Assembly: GCF_001894765.1 (NCBI RefSeq)
Contig: NZ_BCWV01000002.1
Coordinates: 806,001 to 870,000, forward strand
Reading direction: 5' to 3'
Length of the DNA: 64,000 nt
Source: Rhodococcoides corynebacterioides NBRC 14404
Lineage (GTDB): Bacteria; Actinomycetota; Actinomycetes; Mycobacteriales; Mycobacteriaceae
The position numbers were made by a program, and so were the translations under genes. Positions 51,370 to 59,597 of this stretch are shown here, in pieces. The notes beneath the pieces were generated by a model. It was not told the origin of the DNA. It saw nothing but the letters and a program-made list of their open reading frames with translations, and ran no database searches. The stretch's first letter is position 1; each line of letters starts with the position of its first letter.

Positions 51370-52239
51370 CTAGAGCGGGAGGCGGGGGTCGATCTCCAGA
51401 TCGGTCCAGGTGCCGCGGATCCAGGTGTGCTCGGGGTCGTCGACGATGTTCCAGGCGCGGTCGACGCCCGGTCCGGCCATGACGTTCAGGTAGTACATGT
51501 GGTAGCCCGGCGCGGCCACGGACGGACCGTGATAGCCGTGGGGCACGAGGACCACGTCGCCCGTCCGGACCTCCTCGAGTACCTCGATGGGTCGCTCGGG
51601 GGTGCCGTACACGCGGTGGTAGCCGAAACCGGCGGAACCGTCGGGGCCGTCGGCGATCTCGAAGTAGTAGATCTCCTCGAGGGCTGACTCGTGCTCGGTG
51701 TTCTCGTCGTGCTTGTGCCCGGGGTACGAGGACCAGTTGCCGCCCGGCGTGATCACCTCGCAGGCGATGAGCGAGTCCGCCTCGAACGTGTCCGCGGTCC
51801 CGAAGTTGTGGACCTCGCGGCTGCAATTGCCCGCTCCGCGCAGCTCGACCGCGACGTCGCTCGCCGGCACGTATCGGAACGGCAACCGCGTTCGCGCACG
51901 GGCACCGCACAGGGCGAAGCGACCACCCGAGGCGCTGGCGACGGTGTACGACGAGTCCCGCCCGACGTAGGCGAAATCGGACGGACCGTCGAACACCGTG
52001 GCGCGGCCGGCCAACTCGACCGTCTCGCCGTCGCACGTGACCGTGGCCGAGCCGGACAGCGGCACCACCATGATTTCGTCGTCACCGGACGCCAGGTCCG
52101 CGGACTCGCCGGCCGCGAGGCGCAGCGTGCGCAGGCTCGATTCGCTCCACCCGGCCGATTCGGGGGTGACGACCACATCGAACGGGGCGTCGGCGGAGGC
52201 GCCGACCGGGATGTAGTACTCGGAGTTCACGGCCGTCAC
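51370..52239 (-). CDS. iolB: 5-Deoxy-glucuronate isomerase
   Basis: A 289-aa bicupin isomerase converting 5-deoxy-glucuronate to 5-dehydro-2-deoxy-gluconate. The characteristic motifs SSYPGHKHDENTEHES and EEIYYFEIADGPDGSAGFGYHRVY supply the metal-binding residues, and DVVLVPHGYHGPSVAAPGYHMYYLN closes the second cupin. GTG 52239 forms a GTGA overlap with the aldolase gene stop, so the two are translationally coupled. Confidence 0.94.
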   Translation of the reverse strand: MTAVNSEYYIPVGASADAPFDVVVTPESAGWSESSLRTLRLAAGESADLASGDDEIMVVPLSGSATVTCDGETVELAGRATVFDGPSDFAYVGRDSSYTVASASGGRFALCGARARTRLPFRYVPASDVAVELRGAGNCSREVHNFGTADTFEADSLIACEVITPGGNWSSYPGHKHDENTEHESALEEIYYFEIADGPDGSAGFGYHRVYGTPERPIEVLEEVRTGDVVLVPHGYHGPSVAAPGYHMYYLNVMAGPGVDRAWNIVDDPEHTWIRGTWTDLEIDPRLPL

Positions 52240-53183
52240 CGCACCATCGTCACGGCGGTGTCGACGGCCGCGGCCACGTCGCCGTCGCGGGGGTAGAGCA
52301 GGGTGCGCCCGACGATGAGTCCGCGCACGGCCGGGATCTCCAGCGCGCGTGACCAGCTGGCGAACGTCTCCTCGGGTGCCTCCTGCGGATCGCCACCGAG
52401 CAGCAACGTCGGCAGGGTGGTCGCGTCCATGACGCGCTCCATGTCGGCGACGACGGGCAGCTTCAACCAGGTGTGCGACGAGGTCGATCCGAGACCCTGA
52501 GCGACGTGCATGCTCTTGATCACGGCGTCGGTGGACAGGTCGTTGACCACCTTGCCGCCCTCACGACGGCTGAGGAACGGCTCGAGCATCGCGATCAGGC
52601 CGTGGGCGGCGAGCTCGTCGATGGCCCGGGCAGTGGCGGTCATCATCGACAGCGTTCCCGGGTCGTCCAGCGCGACGCGGTTGAGCATCTTGGCGCCGTT
52701 CATCCGGGCCTTGGCGGTCGACGCCGCCGTGGCGCCGGTCATGCGGTCGTCGAGCTCGAACGAGGAGCCGGCCAGCCCGCCGCGGTTCATCGACGAGAAC
52801 ACGACCTTGTCCTCGAGTGCACCGAGGAGCACGAGGTCGTCGAGGATGTCGGCCGTCGCGAGCACGCCGTCGACGCCGGGGTTCGCGAGCGCCGTCCGCA
52901 GCCGGTCGAGCAGGTCGGTGCGGCTGTTCATCGCGGTGGCGTTCGAGCCGACCGACAGCGCGCCGCGCGCCGGGTGGTCGGCGGCGACGATCATCAGTCG
53001 ACCGTTGCCGCGGACGGTGGGCCGCGTGGTGCGGGTGGCCCAGGCGCGCTCGATGGCGCCGGGGTCGGTCGCGCGCACGGCGGTCACGTCGGCGTAGGTC
53101 CGGGCGGCGGGCGTGGCGGCGAGAGTCGGTGCTGCCGAATCGGTCTCGTGAGGAGCGGTGCCGGTGAGGACGGTGTCAGACAT
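52236..53183 (-). CDS. Cgl0159-type (beta/alpha)8-barrel aldolase of the iol operon
   Basis: A 315-aa class I aldolase-like TIM barrel. It resembles the Cgl0159-type protein of corynebacterial inositol clusters (VRGNGRLMIVAADHPARGALSVG, then TADILDDLVLLG, LNRVALDDPGTL and SSHTWLKLPVVADMERV). Its Lys in TWLKLPV is a plausible Schiff-base residue. No IolJ homologue is visible in the operon, so it is the best candidate for cleaving 2-deoxy-5-keto-gluconate 6-phosphate into dihydroxyacetone phosphate and malonate semialdehyde. ATG 53183 lies 8 nt inside the end of iolC, with GGAG upstream. Confidence 0.85.
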   Translation of the reverse strand: MSDTVLTGTAPHETDSAAPTLAATPAARTYADVTAVRATDPGAIERAWATRTTRPTVRGNGRLMIVAADHPARGALSVGSNATAMNSRTDLLDRLRTALANPGVDGVLATADILDDLVLLGALEDKVVFSSMNRGGLAGSSFELDDRMTGATAASTAKARMNGAKMLNRVALDDPGTLSMMTATARAIDELAAHGLIAMLEPFLSRREGGKVVNDLSTDAVIKSMHVAQGLGSTSSHTWLKLPVVADMERVMDATTLPTLLLGGDPQEAPEETFASWSRALEIPAVRGLIVGRTLLYPRDGDVAAAVDTAVTMVR

Positions 53184-54174
53184 GAGCGGGCTCCGTCGGG
53201 TCGGCTGCGGACGCGTCCGCGAGTGCGGCGACTTCGTCCGCGGTGGGCATGGCGGTGGAGCATTCGAGCCGGGAGGCGACGATGGCGCCGGCGGCGTTGG
53301 CGTGACGGAGGATCTTCTCGAGCGGCCATCCGGCGAGCAGGCCGTGGCAGAGCGATCCACCGAAACTGTCGCCGGCGCCGAGTCCGTTGACCACCTCGAC
53401 GGGGTTCGGCGGCACCTCGACCCGCTCGGTACGGGTCTTGCCGAGCACGCCGCGCGGACCCTGCTTGACGACGGCCAGATCCAGACCGAGATCGAGGAGC
53501 GCGTCGGCCGCGCGATCGGGATCGGTCTCGCCGACGGCCACCTCGCATTCCTCGCGATTGCCGACGGCGACGGTGACCTGTGCCAGGGCGCGCCGGACCT
53601 GCTCGGTCGCGGCGGCGGGGGAGTCCCAGAACATGGGCCGGTAGTCGAGGTCGAGCACGGTGAGCGGCGCCCGACCGCGCGCGTCCCACGCCGCGAAGTG
53701 CGCACTGCGGCTGGGCTCCTCGGACAGGCCGGTGACCGTGGACCAGTAGAGCGTCGCCGCGCGCACCGCGTCGGTGTCGATGTCGGTGGGGCGAATCTGC
53801 AGGTCCGGGGCCGTCGGCTTGCGGTAGAAGTACAGCGGGAAGTCGTCCGGCGGGAAGATCTCGCAGAAGGTGATCGGCGTGGCGTGGGCGGGATCGGTGA
53901 CGACGAGGGACGCGTCGACACCGAGGCGCTCGAGCTCGGCGCGCACGTATCGTCCGAAGGGGTCGTGGCCGGCCCCGGAGATCAGGGCGCTGCGCCGGCC
54001 GAGGCGCGCCGCGGCCACGGCGACGTTGGCGGCGCTACCGCCGAGGAACTTGCCGAACGTGGTCACGTCCTCGAGCCCGACCCCGGTCTGCAGCGGGTAG
54101 AGGTCGACACCGCTGCGCCCGATGGCCAGGACGTCGAATCCGGCGTGCGGCGTGTCGGGTGCGGCTGTGGTCAC
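53176..54174 (-). CDS. iolC: 5-Dehydro-2-deoxygluconokinase
   Basis: A 332-aa PfkB-family kinase phosphorylating 5-dehydro-2-deoxy-gluconate. The N-terminus FDVLAIGRSGVDLYPLQTGVGLEDV and FLGGSAANVAVAAARLG match IolC. The catalytic GAGD is in VNGLGAGDSFGGSL. It lacks the C-terminal aldolase-like domain fused to IolC in some bacteria; that function is probably carried by the next gene. It is the first gene of the eight-gene iol operon. GTG 54174 has GGGAGA upstream. Its promoter overlaps the proposed GntR operator at 54257-54281. Confidence 0.93.
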   Translation of the reverse strand: MTTAAPDTPHAGFDVLAIGRSGVDLYPLQTGVGLEDVTTFGKFLGGSAANVAVAAARLGRRSALISGAGHDPFGRYVRAELERLGVDASLVVTDPAHATPITFCEIFPPDDFPLYFYRKPTAPDLQIRPTDIDTDAVRAATLYWSTVTGLSEEPSRSAHFAAWDARGRAPLTVLDLDYRPMFWDSPAAATEQVRRALAQVTVAVGNREECEVAVGETDPDRAADALLDLGLDLAVVKQGPRGVLGKTRTERVEVPPNPVEVVNGLGAGDSFGGSLCHGLLAGWPLEKILRHANAAGAIVASRLECSTAMPTADEVAALADASAADPTEPAHV

Positions 54175-54256
54175 GTGATCTCCCGGGTGTGGGTCGGCGG
54201 TGTCGGTGGGGGTGAGCGGCTACGGCCCGCGACTACTGTGCGCCGCACTACACCGG

Positions 54257-54281
54257 AATGTCAACAGTTTGTCCTGACATT
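54257..54281 (-). promoter_or_regulatory. Probable GntR operator overlapping the iolC -35 box
   Basis: A 25-bp element with arms AATGTCA and TGACATT. Read on the minus strand it contains AATGTC, ACAAA and TTGACA and is identical at 20 of 25 positions to the element at 56432-56456. TTGACA is also a good -35 box for iolC, with CACAGT 18 nt further on as a possible -10. A repressor bound here would block the iol operon. It lies in the gap between iolC and gntR. Confidence 0.65.
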
Positions 54282-54404
54282 CTAACTTGATGTCATACGG
54301 TCCTTCATCGCCTACACTCACACCACTCGACGGTGCGCTGCGTCACGGTCGAGATCGGAACCCGAGGCGAGAATCGCCTCGTCTCGCTGTCGATCGGAGA
54401 TCGA

Positions 54405-55157
54405 GTGAACCAACCGCTCAGCGCGCCGCAGCTGGCCGTGGAGTTGGACCGATCCAGCCCCGTTCCGCTGTACTACCAACTCGCCCGCGCCATCGAGGAG
54501 GCCGTTCTCTCCGGTCAGCTCGCGCCCGGTGACCGCTTCGAGAACGAGTTGGCCCTCGCGGAACGGCTCAACCTGTCCCGTCCGACCACCCGCCGGGCGA
54601 TCCAGGAGTTGGTGGACAAGGGCCTGCTCGTCCGCAAGCGCGGCGTCGGAACGCAGGTGGTGCAGAGTCCCGTGCACCGTCCGGTCGAGCTCACGTCGCT
54701 GTTCGACGACCTGGCTCGCGCGGGACAGCACCCGAGCACCAAGCTTCTCGAGTACTCCGTCGGTTTGCCGGGGGAGGAGGTGGCGCGCGAACTCAACATC
54801 GGCCCCGAGGAAACCGTGGTCACGATCGCGCGTCTGCGCAGCACGCAGGGCGAGCCGCTCGCCCTGATGACGAATTATCTTCCGCTCGACCTCGCTCCGG
54901 AGCCCGCCGAACTCGAGGCGCAGGGGCTGTATCAGTCGCTGCGCACCAAGGGGGTGCACGTGCGCCTCGCCCGGCAACGGATCGGCGCCAAGTCGGCCGG
55001 CCGTGAGGAGGCCGAGTTGCTCGACGAGAAGCTCCGCGCGCCGCTGCTCACCATGAACCGCACCGCCTTCGACGATTCCGGCAAGGTCGTCGAGTACGGC
55101 GTCCACGTCTACCGCGCTTCCCGCTACAACTTCGAGACCACCCTCGTCGACCGCTGA
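54405..55157 (+). CDS. GntR-family (HutC/UTRA subfamily) regulator of the inositol regulon
   Basis: A 250-aa regulator. An N-terminal winged helix (VPLYYQLARAIEEAVLSGQL, LAERLNLSRPTTRRAIQELVDKG) is followed by a UTRA ligand-binding domain (about residues 95-245, ending VHVYRASRYNFETTLVDR). The frame opens at 54333, but GTG 54405 has a CGGAGA site and gives the family N-terminus. Divergent from iolC, it probably represses the iol operon and importer and responds to an inositol-pathway intermediate, as IolR of corynebacteria does. A TACACT box at 54313-54318 may be its -10. Confidence 0.88.
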   Translation: MNQPLSAPQLAVELDRSSPVPLYYQLARAIEEAVLSGQLAPGDRFENELALAERLNLSRPTTRRAIQELVDKGLLVRKRGVGTQVVQSPVHRPVELTSLFDDLARAGQHPSTKLLEYSVGLPGEEVARELNIGPEETVVTIARLRSTQGEPLALMTNYLPLDLAPEPAELEAQGLYQSLRTKGVHVRLARQRIGAKSAGREEAELLDEKLRAPLLTMNRTAFDDSGKVVEYGVHVYRASRYNFETTLVDR

Positions 55158-55256
55158 CCCGGTCGGCCCCACCCCGTCGCGTCCCGACGGGCACTCGGCC
55201 GTACCCGGGACGTCCCGTGCGCCGACACCCTCGATCCCCGAAAGGTGTTCTCCACC

Positions 55257-56417
55257 ATGTCCTCTCGACCACTAGGTGTCGGTGTGATCGGCTTCGGCTG
55301 GATGGGTCGCGTGCACACGCAGGCCTACGCCCGAGTGCGCCACCACTTCCCCGAGCTGCCGCTGAGGCCGATCCTCGCCGCCGTGGCCGACGACGTGCCC
55401 GGCCGTGCGGCCGAGGCCGCCGAGAACTACGGATTCGCCGGACACACCACCGACTGGCGCGACGTCGTCGCCGACCCTGCGGTGGAGGCGGTGTCGGTCA
55501 CCGCGCCGAACTTCCTGCACCGGGAGATCGGCACCGCCGTCGCTCGCGCGGGTAAGCACCTGTGGATCGAGAAGCCCGTCGGCCTGACCCGCGACGACGC
55601 CGTGGCCGTGGCCGAGGCGGCTGCCGCAGCGGACGTGCGGACCGCCGTCGGCTTCAACTATCGCCACGCTCCGGCCGTCGTGCAGGCGCGCGAGATGATC
55701 GCTGCGGGTGAGCTGGGCACGGTGACCCACGCACGCGTCCGGTTCTTCAGCGATTACGCCGCACACCCGGACGGCGCGCTCAGCTGGCGCTTCGACCGTG
55801 CCCGGGGAGGCAACGGTGTCCTCGGTGACCTCGCTTCGCACGCAGCGGATCTCGTGTGGTTCCTGCTCGGCGACATCGCGAGTCTGGTCGCCGACACCGC
55901 CGTCTTCGTTCCCGAGCGTCCCCGGCCCGCCGGGGCCACCAGTGGGCACAGCCGTGCCACCGGCGGCGAGCGAGGTCCGGTCGAGAACGAGGACTACGCG
56001 AGCGCGCAGCTGCGTCTGGTCTCCGGAGCGCGGGCGACCCTCGAGGCCAGCCGCGTCGCGGTCGGCGAGCAGAACGCCTACGGATTCGAGATCCACGGCA
56101 CGGCCGGCGCCGTGACGTGGGACTTCCGCCGCATGAACGAGCTCGTCGTCGGCCGCGGCACCGCCTATCAGGATCAGCCGATGTCCACGGTGTTCGTCGG
56201 CCCGGGCGCGGGGGACTACGCCGCGTTCCAGCCCGGATCGGCCTCCGCGATGGGATACGACGATCTCAAGGTGATCGAGGCCCGCAACTTCCTGCAGTCC
56301 GTCCACGACGCTCGACCGGTGGGTGCGACGATCGTCGACGCGGTGCGCAGTGCGGCGGTGCTCGACGCGATGGTCGAATCGGTCGATTCGGGTGCGTGGA
56401 CGGCCCCGCGCATGTGA
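55257..56417 (+). CDS. Gfo/Idh/MocA-family oxidoreductase, second inositol-type dehydrogenase
   Basis: A 386-aa NAD(P)-dependent dehydrogenase: VGVIGFGWMGRVHTQAYARV as the Rossmann motif, LWIEKPVGLT with the EKP, GFNYRHAPAVVQAREMI, and GDLASHAADLVWFLLGD. It is larger than iolG and may act on another inositol isomer (scyllo- or chiro-inositol) or a sugar; the substrate cannot be fixed. ATG 55257 has GAAAGG upstream, and the gene is 99 nt after gntR in the same direction. It precedes the importer operon, which has its own operator. Confidence 0.87.
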   Translation: MSSRPLGVGVIGFGWMGRVHTQAYARVRHHFPELPLRPILAAVADDVPGRAAEAAENYGFAGHTTDWRDVVADPAVEAVSVTAPNFLHREIGTAVARAGKHLWIEKPVGLTRDDAVAVAEAAAAADVRTAVGFNYRHAPAVVQAREMIAAGELGTVTHARVRFFSDYAAHPDGALSWRFDRARGGNGVLGDLASHAADLVWFLLGDIASLVADTAVFVPERPRPAGATSGHSRATGGERGPVENEDYASAQLRLVSGARATLEASRVAVGEQNAYGFEIHGTAGAVTWDFRRMNELVVGRGTAYQDQPMSTVFVGPGAGDYAAFQPGSASAMGYDDLKVIEARNFLQSVHDARPVGATIVDAVRSAAVLDAMVESVDSGAWTAPRM

Positions 56418-56431
56418 GCTGCTGCAGTCCT

Positions 56432-56456
56432 AATGTCCGAACAAAGTATTGACAAT
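56432..56456 (+). promoter_or_regulatory. Probable GntR operator at the importer promoter
   Basis: A 25-bp element sharing 20 of 25 positions with the iolC element (AATGTC, ACAAA and TTGACA in the same spacing). Its TTGACA (56449-56454) also serves as -35. This places the importer genes under the same regulator as the iol operon. Confidence 0.65.
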
Positions 56457-56477
56457 CGTGTGTGACCGGTATTACAT
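56449..56477 (+). promoter_or_regulatory. Importer operon promoter
   Basis: TTGACA (56449-56454), 17-nt spacer and TTACAT (56472-56477), 70 nt before the binding-protein start. The -35 lies in the shared operator element. Confidence 0.5.
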
Positions 56478-56547
56478 CTACCCAGGCGAGTGAGCCAGGC
56501 TCCTTCTCAGAGAGCGAGCCGACCCGCATTTTCCGAGAGGACAGTCA

Positions 56548-57579
56548 ATGAAGGTTCGTCAGGGTACGACCAGTGGCGGCCGGGCCGTCGGGCGTCGGGG
56601 TGCCGCGCTGGCGCTCGGCGCCGTCGTCGCCGTGTCCGTCGCTGCGTGCTCGAGCACGGGGGGCGCACCGGAATCCAGTGGCGGCGGCGAAGGTGGGGGC
56701 GGCACCGTCGACACCCCCCGCGCCACCATCGCCATGATCACCCACGAGGTTCCGGGTGACACGTTCTGGGATCTCATCCGCAAGGGTGCCGAGGCCGCCG
56801 CGGCGAAGGACAACATCGAGCTGCGCTACTCCGCCGATCCCGAGGCGCCCAACCAGGCGAACCTGGTCCAGAGCGCCATCGACTCGGACGTCGACGGCAT
56901 CGCGGTCACCCTGGCCAAGCCCGACGCCATGGCTCCCGCCGTGCAGGCCGCCGAGGCCGCCGGAATCCCGGTGGTGGCCTTCAACTCCGGGTACGACGAC
57001 TGGAAGGCGCAGGGCGTCGGCCAGTACTTCGGTCAGGACGAGACCATCGCCGGTCGGGCCGTGGGTGAGCGCCTGACCACCGAAGGTGCCAAGAAGACGC
57101 TCTGCATCATCCAGGAGCAGGGCCAGGTCGCGCTCGAATCCCGCTGCGCCGGTGTGACCCAGGGCTTCACGGGCGGCTCCACCGAGATCCTCAACGTCAA
57201 CAGCAAGGACATGCCGTCCGTCGAGGCGACCATCACCGCCAAGCTGCAGCAGGATCCGTCCATCGACCACGTGGTCGCCCTCGGCGCTCCCATCGCGCTC
57301 ACCGCGGTGCAGTCCAAGGCCAACGCCGGCAGCAACGCCACCGTGGTCACCTTCGACACCAACTCCGCCCTGGTCGACGCCATCGAAGCCGGCGACGTGG
57401 CATGGGCCGTCGACCAGCAGCCCTACCTCCAGGGCTACCTCGCCGTCGACTCCCTCTGGCTCTACCTGAACAACGGCAACACCATCGGTGGCGGCACCCC
57501 GGTCCTGACCGGTCCCGCGTTCATCGATTCCTCCAACATCGACGCCGTCGCCGAGTACGCCCGGAACGGCACTCGCTGA
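56548..57579 (+). CDS. Sugar ABC transporter substrate-binding lipoprotein
   Basis: A 343-aa periplasmic-binding-protein type 4 (ribose/galactose-like) lipoprotein. The signal peptide ends in a lipobox (VSVAACSS) at about residue 34, followed by a Gly/Ser linker. The binding domain starts TIAMITHEVPGDTFWDLIRKG, with DVDGIAVTLAKPDAMAPAV and GIPVVAFNSG. Context with iol genes and the shared operator suggests inositol or a related polyol as ligand, but this is inference. ATG 56548 has GAGAGGACAG upstream. Confidence 0.92.
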   Translation: MKVRQGTTSGGRAVGRRGAALALGAVVAVSVAACSSTGGAPESSGGGEGGGGTVDTPRATIAMITHEVPGDTFWDLIRKGAEAAAAKDNIELRYSADPEAPNQANLVQSAIDSDVDGIAVTLAKPDAMAPAVQAAEAAGIPVVAFNSGYDDWKAQGVGQYFGQDETIAGRAVGERLTTEGAKKTLCIIQEQGQVALESRCAGVTQGFTGGSTEILNVNSKDMPSVEATITAKLQQDPSIDHVVALGAPIALTAVQSKANAGSNATVVTFDTNSALVDAIEAGDVAWAVDQQPYLQGYLAVDSLWLYLNNGNTIGGGTPVLTGPAFIDSSNIDAVAEYARNGTR

Positions 57580-57644
57580 TACCCGACACCCGGCGGCAGA
57601 CCCCCGTCGCCGCCGGGTGTCGCCCAGCACGGAAGGACCCTCCC

Positions 57645-58703
57645 ATGACCACCCAGGCCGATCTGGATCTGTCGAAACGCACCGTCGTGACCGACGAGCG
57701 CGTGCGGAAGCAGAAGCCGTTCCAACGCTTGCTCGTTCGTCCCGAGATCGGCGCCCTGTTCGGTGCGATCATCATCTTCGTCTTCTTCGCGATCGTGGCT
57801 CCGCCGTTCCGTTCGCCGGAGGCCCTCGCCACGGTGCTGTACGCCTCCTCCACGATCGGCATCATGGCCATCGGTGTCTCGCTGCTGATGATCGGTGGGG
57901 AGTTCGACCTCTCCACCGGTGTGGCCGTGACGTTCTCCTCCATCGCCGCCTCGATGCTGGCCTACAACCTGCACCTCAACGTCTGGCTGGGTTCGCTGCT
58001 CGCTCTCGCTCTCGCCCTCGGCGTCGGCTTCCTCAACGGCTACCTGGTGATGAAGACGAAGATCCCGTCCTTCCTCATCACCCTCTCGACCTTCCTCATG
58101 CTCACCGGCATCAACCTCGCCGTCACCAAGCTGGTCACCGGACAGGTTGCCACGCAGTCGATCTCGAACATGCAGGGCTTCGATTCGGCCAAGGCCGTCT
58201 TCGCCTCGTCCTTCACCGTCGGTGGCGTCTCCATCCGGGTCACCGTCCTGTGGTGGGTGCTGTTCACCCTGATCTCGACATTCGTGCTCATGAAGACGCG
58301 GATCGGCAACTGGATCTTCGCCGTGGGCGGTAACCAGGACTCCGCGCGGGCGATCGGCGTCCCGGTGACGAAGGTCAAGATCGGCCTGTTCATGTTCGTC
58401 GCGTTCTGTGCCTGGTTCGTCGGCATGCACCTGCTGTTCGCGTTCAACACCGTGCAGTCCGGTCAGGGCGTGGGCAACGAGTTCCTCTACATCATCGCCG
58501 CCGTCATCGGTGGCTGCCTGCTCACCGGCGGCTTCGGCACCACGGTCGGTGCCATGATCGGCGCGTTCATCTTCGGCATGACCAACCAGGGCATCGTCTA
58601 TGCCGGCTGGAACCCCGACTGGTTCAAGTTCTTCCTCGGTGCGATGCTGCTGTTCGCGGTCGTGGCCAACAACTCCTTCCGCTCCTACGCAGCCAAGAGG
58701 TGA
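57645..58703 (+). CDS. CUT2-type sugar ABC transporter permease
   Basis: A 352-aa RbsC/FrcC-like permease with about ten membrane segments. Typical sequence: TIGIMAIGVSLLMIGGEFDLSTG, LNGYLVMKTKIPSFLITLSTF, and the EAA-like region ARAIGVPVTKVKI. It forms the membrane pore of the importer with the preceding binding protein and the following ATPase. ATG 57645 has a GGAAGGA site. It lies 65 nt after the binding-protein gene and 6 nt before the ATPase gene. Confidence 0.93.
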   Translation: MTTQADLDLSKRTVVTDERVRKQKPFQRLLVRPEIGALFGAIIIFVFFAIVAPPFRSPEALATVLYASSTIGIMAIGVSLLMIGGEFDLSTGVAVTFSSIAASMLAYNLHLNVWLGSLLALALALGVGFLNGYLVMKTKIPSFLITLSTFLMLTGINLAVTKLVTGQVATQSISNMQGFDSAKAVFASSFTVGGVSIRVTVLWWVLFTLISTFVLMKTRIGNWIFAVGGNQDSARAIGVPVTKVKIGLFMFVAFCAWFVGMHLLFAFNTVQSGQGVGNEFLYIIAAVIGGCLLTGGFGTTVGAMIGAFIFGMTNQGIVYAGWNPDWFKFFLGAMLLFAVVANNSFRSYAAKR

Positions 58704-58709
58704 CCTAAG

Positions 58710-59531
58710 ATGACCACCATCTCCGAAACCCCCACTCGGGAGCCGTCGGATCACGGCGACGGCGGCAAGACCCCGCTGATCGAGCTGAAGGACGTCGGCA
58801 AGTCCTACGGCAACATCATCGCGCTGTCCGGCATCAACCTCCGGGTCGGTGCCGGTGAGGTCACCGGTGTCCTCGGCGACAATGGTGCCGGCAAGTCCAC
58901 CCTGATCAAGATCATGGCCGGACTGCACCAGCAGAGCGAGGGGCAGTTGCTCGTCGACGGCGAGGAGACGCGCTTCGACTCGCCCAAGGACGCGCTGAAG
59001 AAGGGCATCGCGACGGTCTACCAGGACCTCGCCGTGGTCTCGCTGATGCCGGTGTGGCGCAACTTCTTCCTCGGCCAGGAACTGCGCAAGGGCCCGTTCC
59101 GCGCCCTCGATGCCGCGGCGATGCGCGCCACCACCAAGGAAGAGCTGCACAAGATGGGCATCGACCTGCCCGACGTCGACGCCCCCATCGGGTCCCTGTC
59201 CGGTGGCCAGCGACAGTGTGTGGCCATCGCCCGCGCCATCTTCTTCGGCGCTCGCGTGCTGATTCTCGACGAGCCCACCGCCGCCCTGGGTGTCAAGCAG
59301 TCCGGCATGGTGCTGCGGTACATCTCCGCGGCGAAGGAGCAGGGCTTCGGCGTCGTGTTCATCACCCACAACCCGCACCACGCGTACATGGTCGGCGATC
59401 ACTTCGTCCTGCTCAACCGTGGTCGGCAGAAGCTCGATTGCACCTACGACGAGATCAGCCTCGACGATCTCACCAAGGAGATGGCCGGCGGCGACGAGCT
59501 CGAGACGCTCACGCACGAGCTGCGCCGCTGA
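58710..59531 (+). CDS. Sugar ABC transporter ATPase, single-domain (FrcA-like)
   Basis: A 273-aa ABC ATPase: Walker A GDNGAGKST, signature SLSGGQRQC, Walker B RVLILDEPTAALG and His switch VFITHNPHH. It has one nucleotide-binding domain, whereas RbsA-type CUT2 ATPases have two (about 500 aa), so it probably works as a homodimer, like FrcA-type members. ATG 58710 is 6 nt after the permease stop. It ends the importer operon; a strong hairpin follows. Confidence 0.92.
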   Translation: MTTISETPTREPSDHGDGGKTPLIELKDVGKSYGNIIALSGINLRVGAGEVTGVLGDNGAGKSTLIKIMAGLHQQSEGQLLVDGEETRFDSPKDALKKGIATVYQDLAVVSLMPVWRNFFLGQELRKGPFRALDAAAMRATTKEELHKMGIDLPDVDAPIGSLSGGQRQCVAIARAIFFGARVLILDEPTAALGVKQSGMVLRYISAAKEQGFGVVFITHNPHHAYMVGDHFVLLNRGRQKLDCTYDEISLDDLTKEMAGGDELETLTHELRR

Positions 59532-59552
59532 CACCCGCGCACCGCACGGCGA

Positions 59553-59583
59553 ACGCCCCGCACCGAATCCAGGTGCGGGGCGT
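59553..59583. terminator. Strong bidirectional terminator hairpin
   Basis: ACGCCCCGCACC (59553-59564) pairs perfectly with GGTGCGGGGCGT (59572-59583) around a 7-nt loop. It lies between the importer ATPase and the convergent dehydrogenase gene and would end both operons. There is no long T-tract. Confidence 0.75.
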
Positions 59584-59597
59584 CCGTCGTTCGGCGA

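Noticed and set aside
54287-54295. Third partial copy of the GntR motif (TGATGTCA) next to the iolC operator
   Set aside because: Only the TGTCA part matches and the ACAAA and TTGACA parts are missing, so it is not counted as a site.
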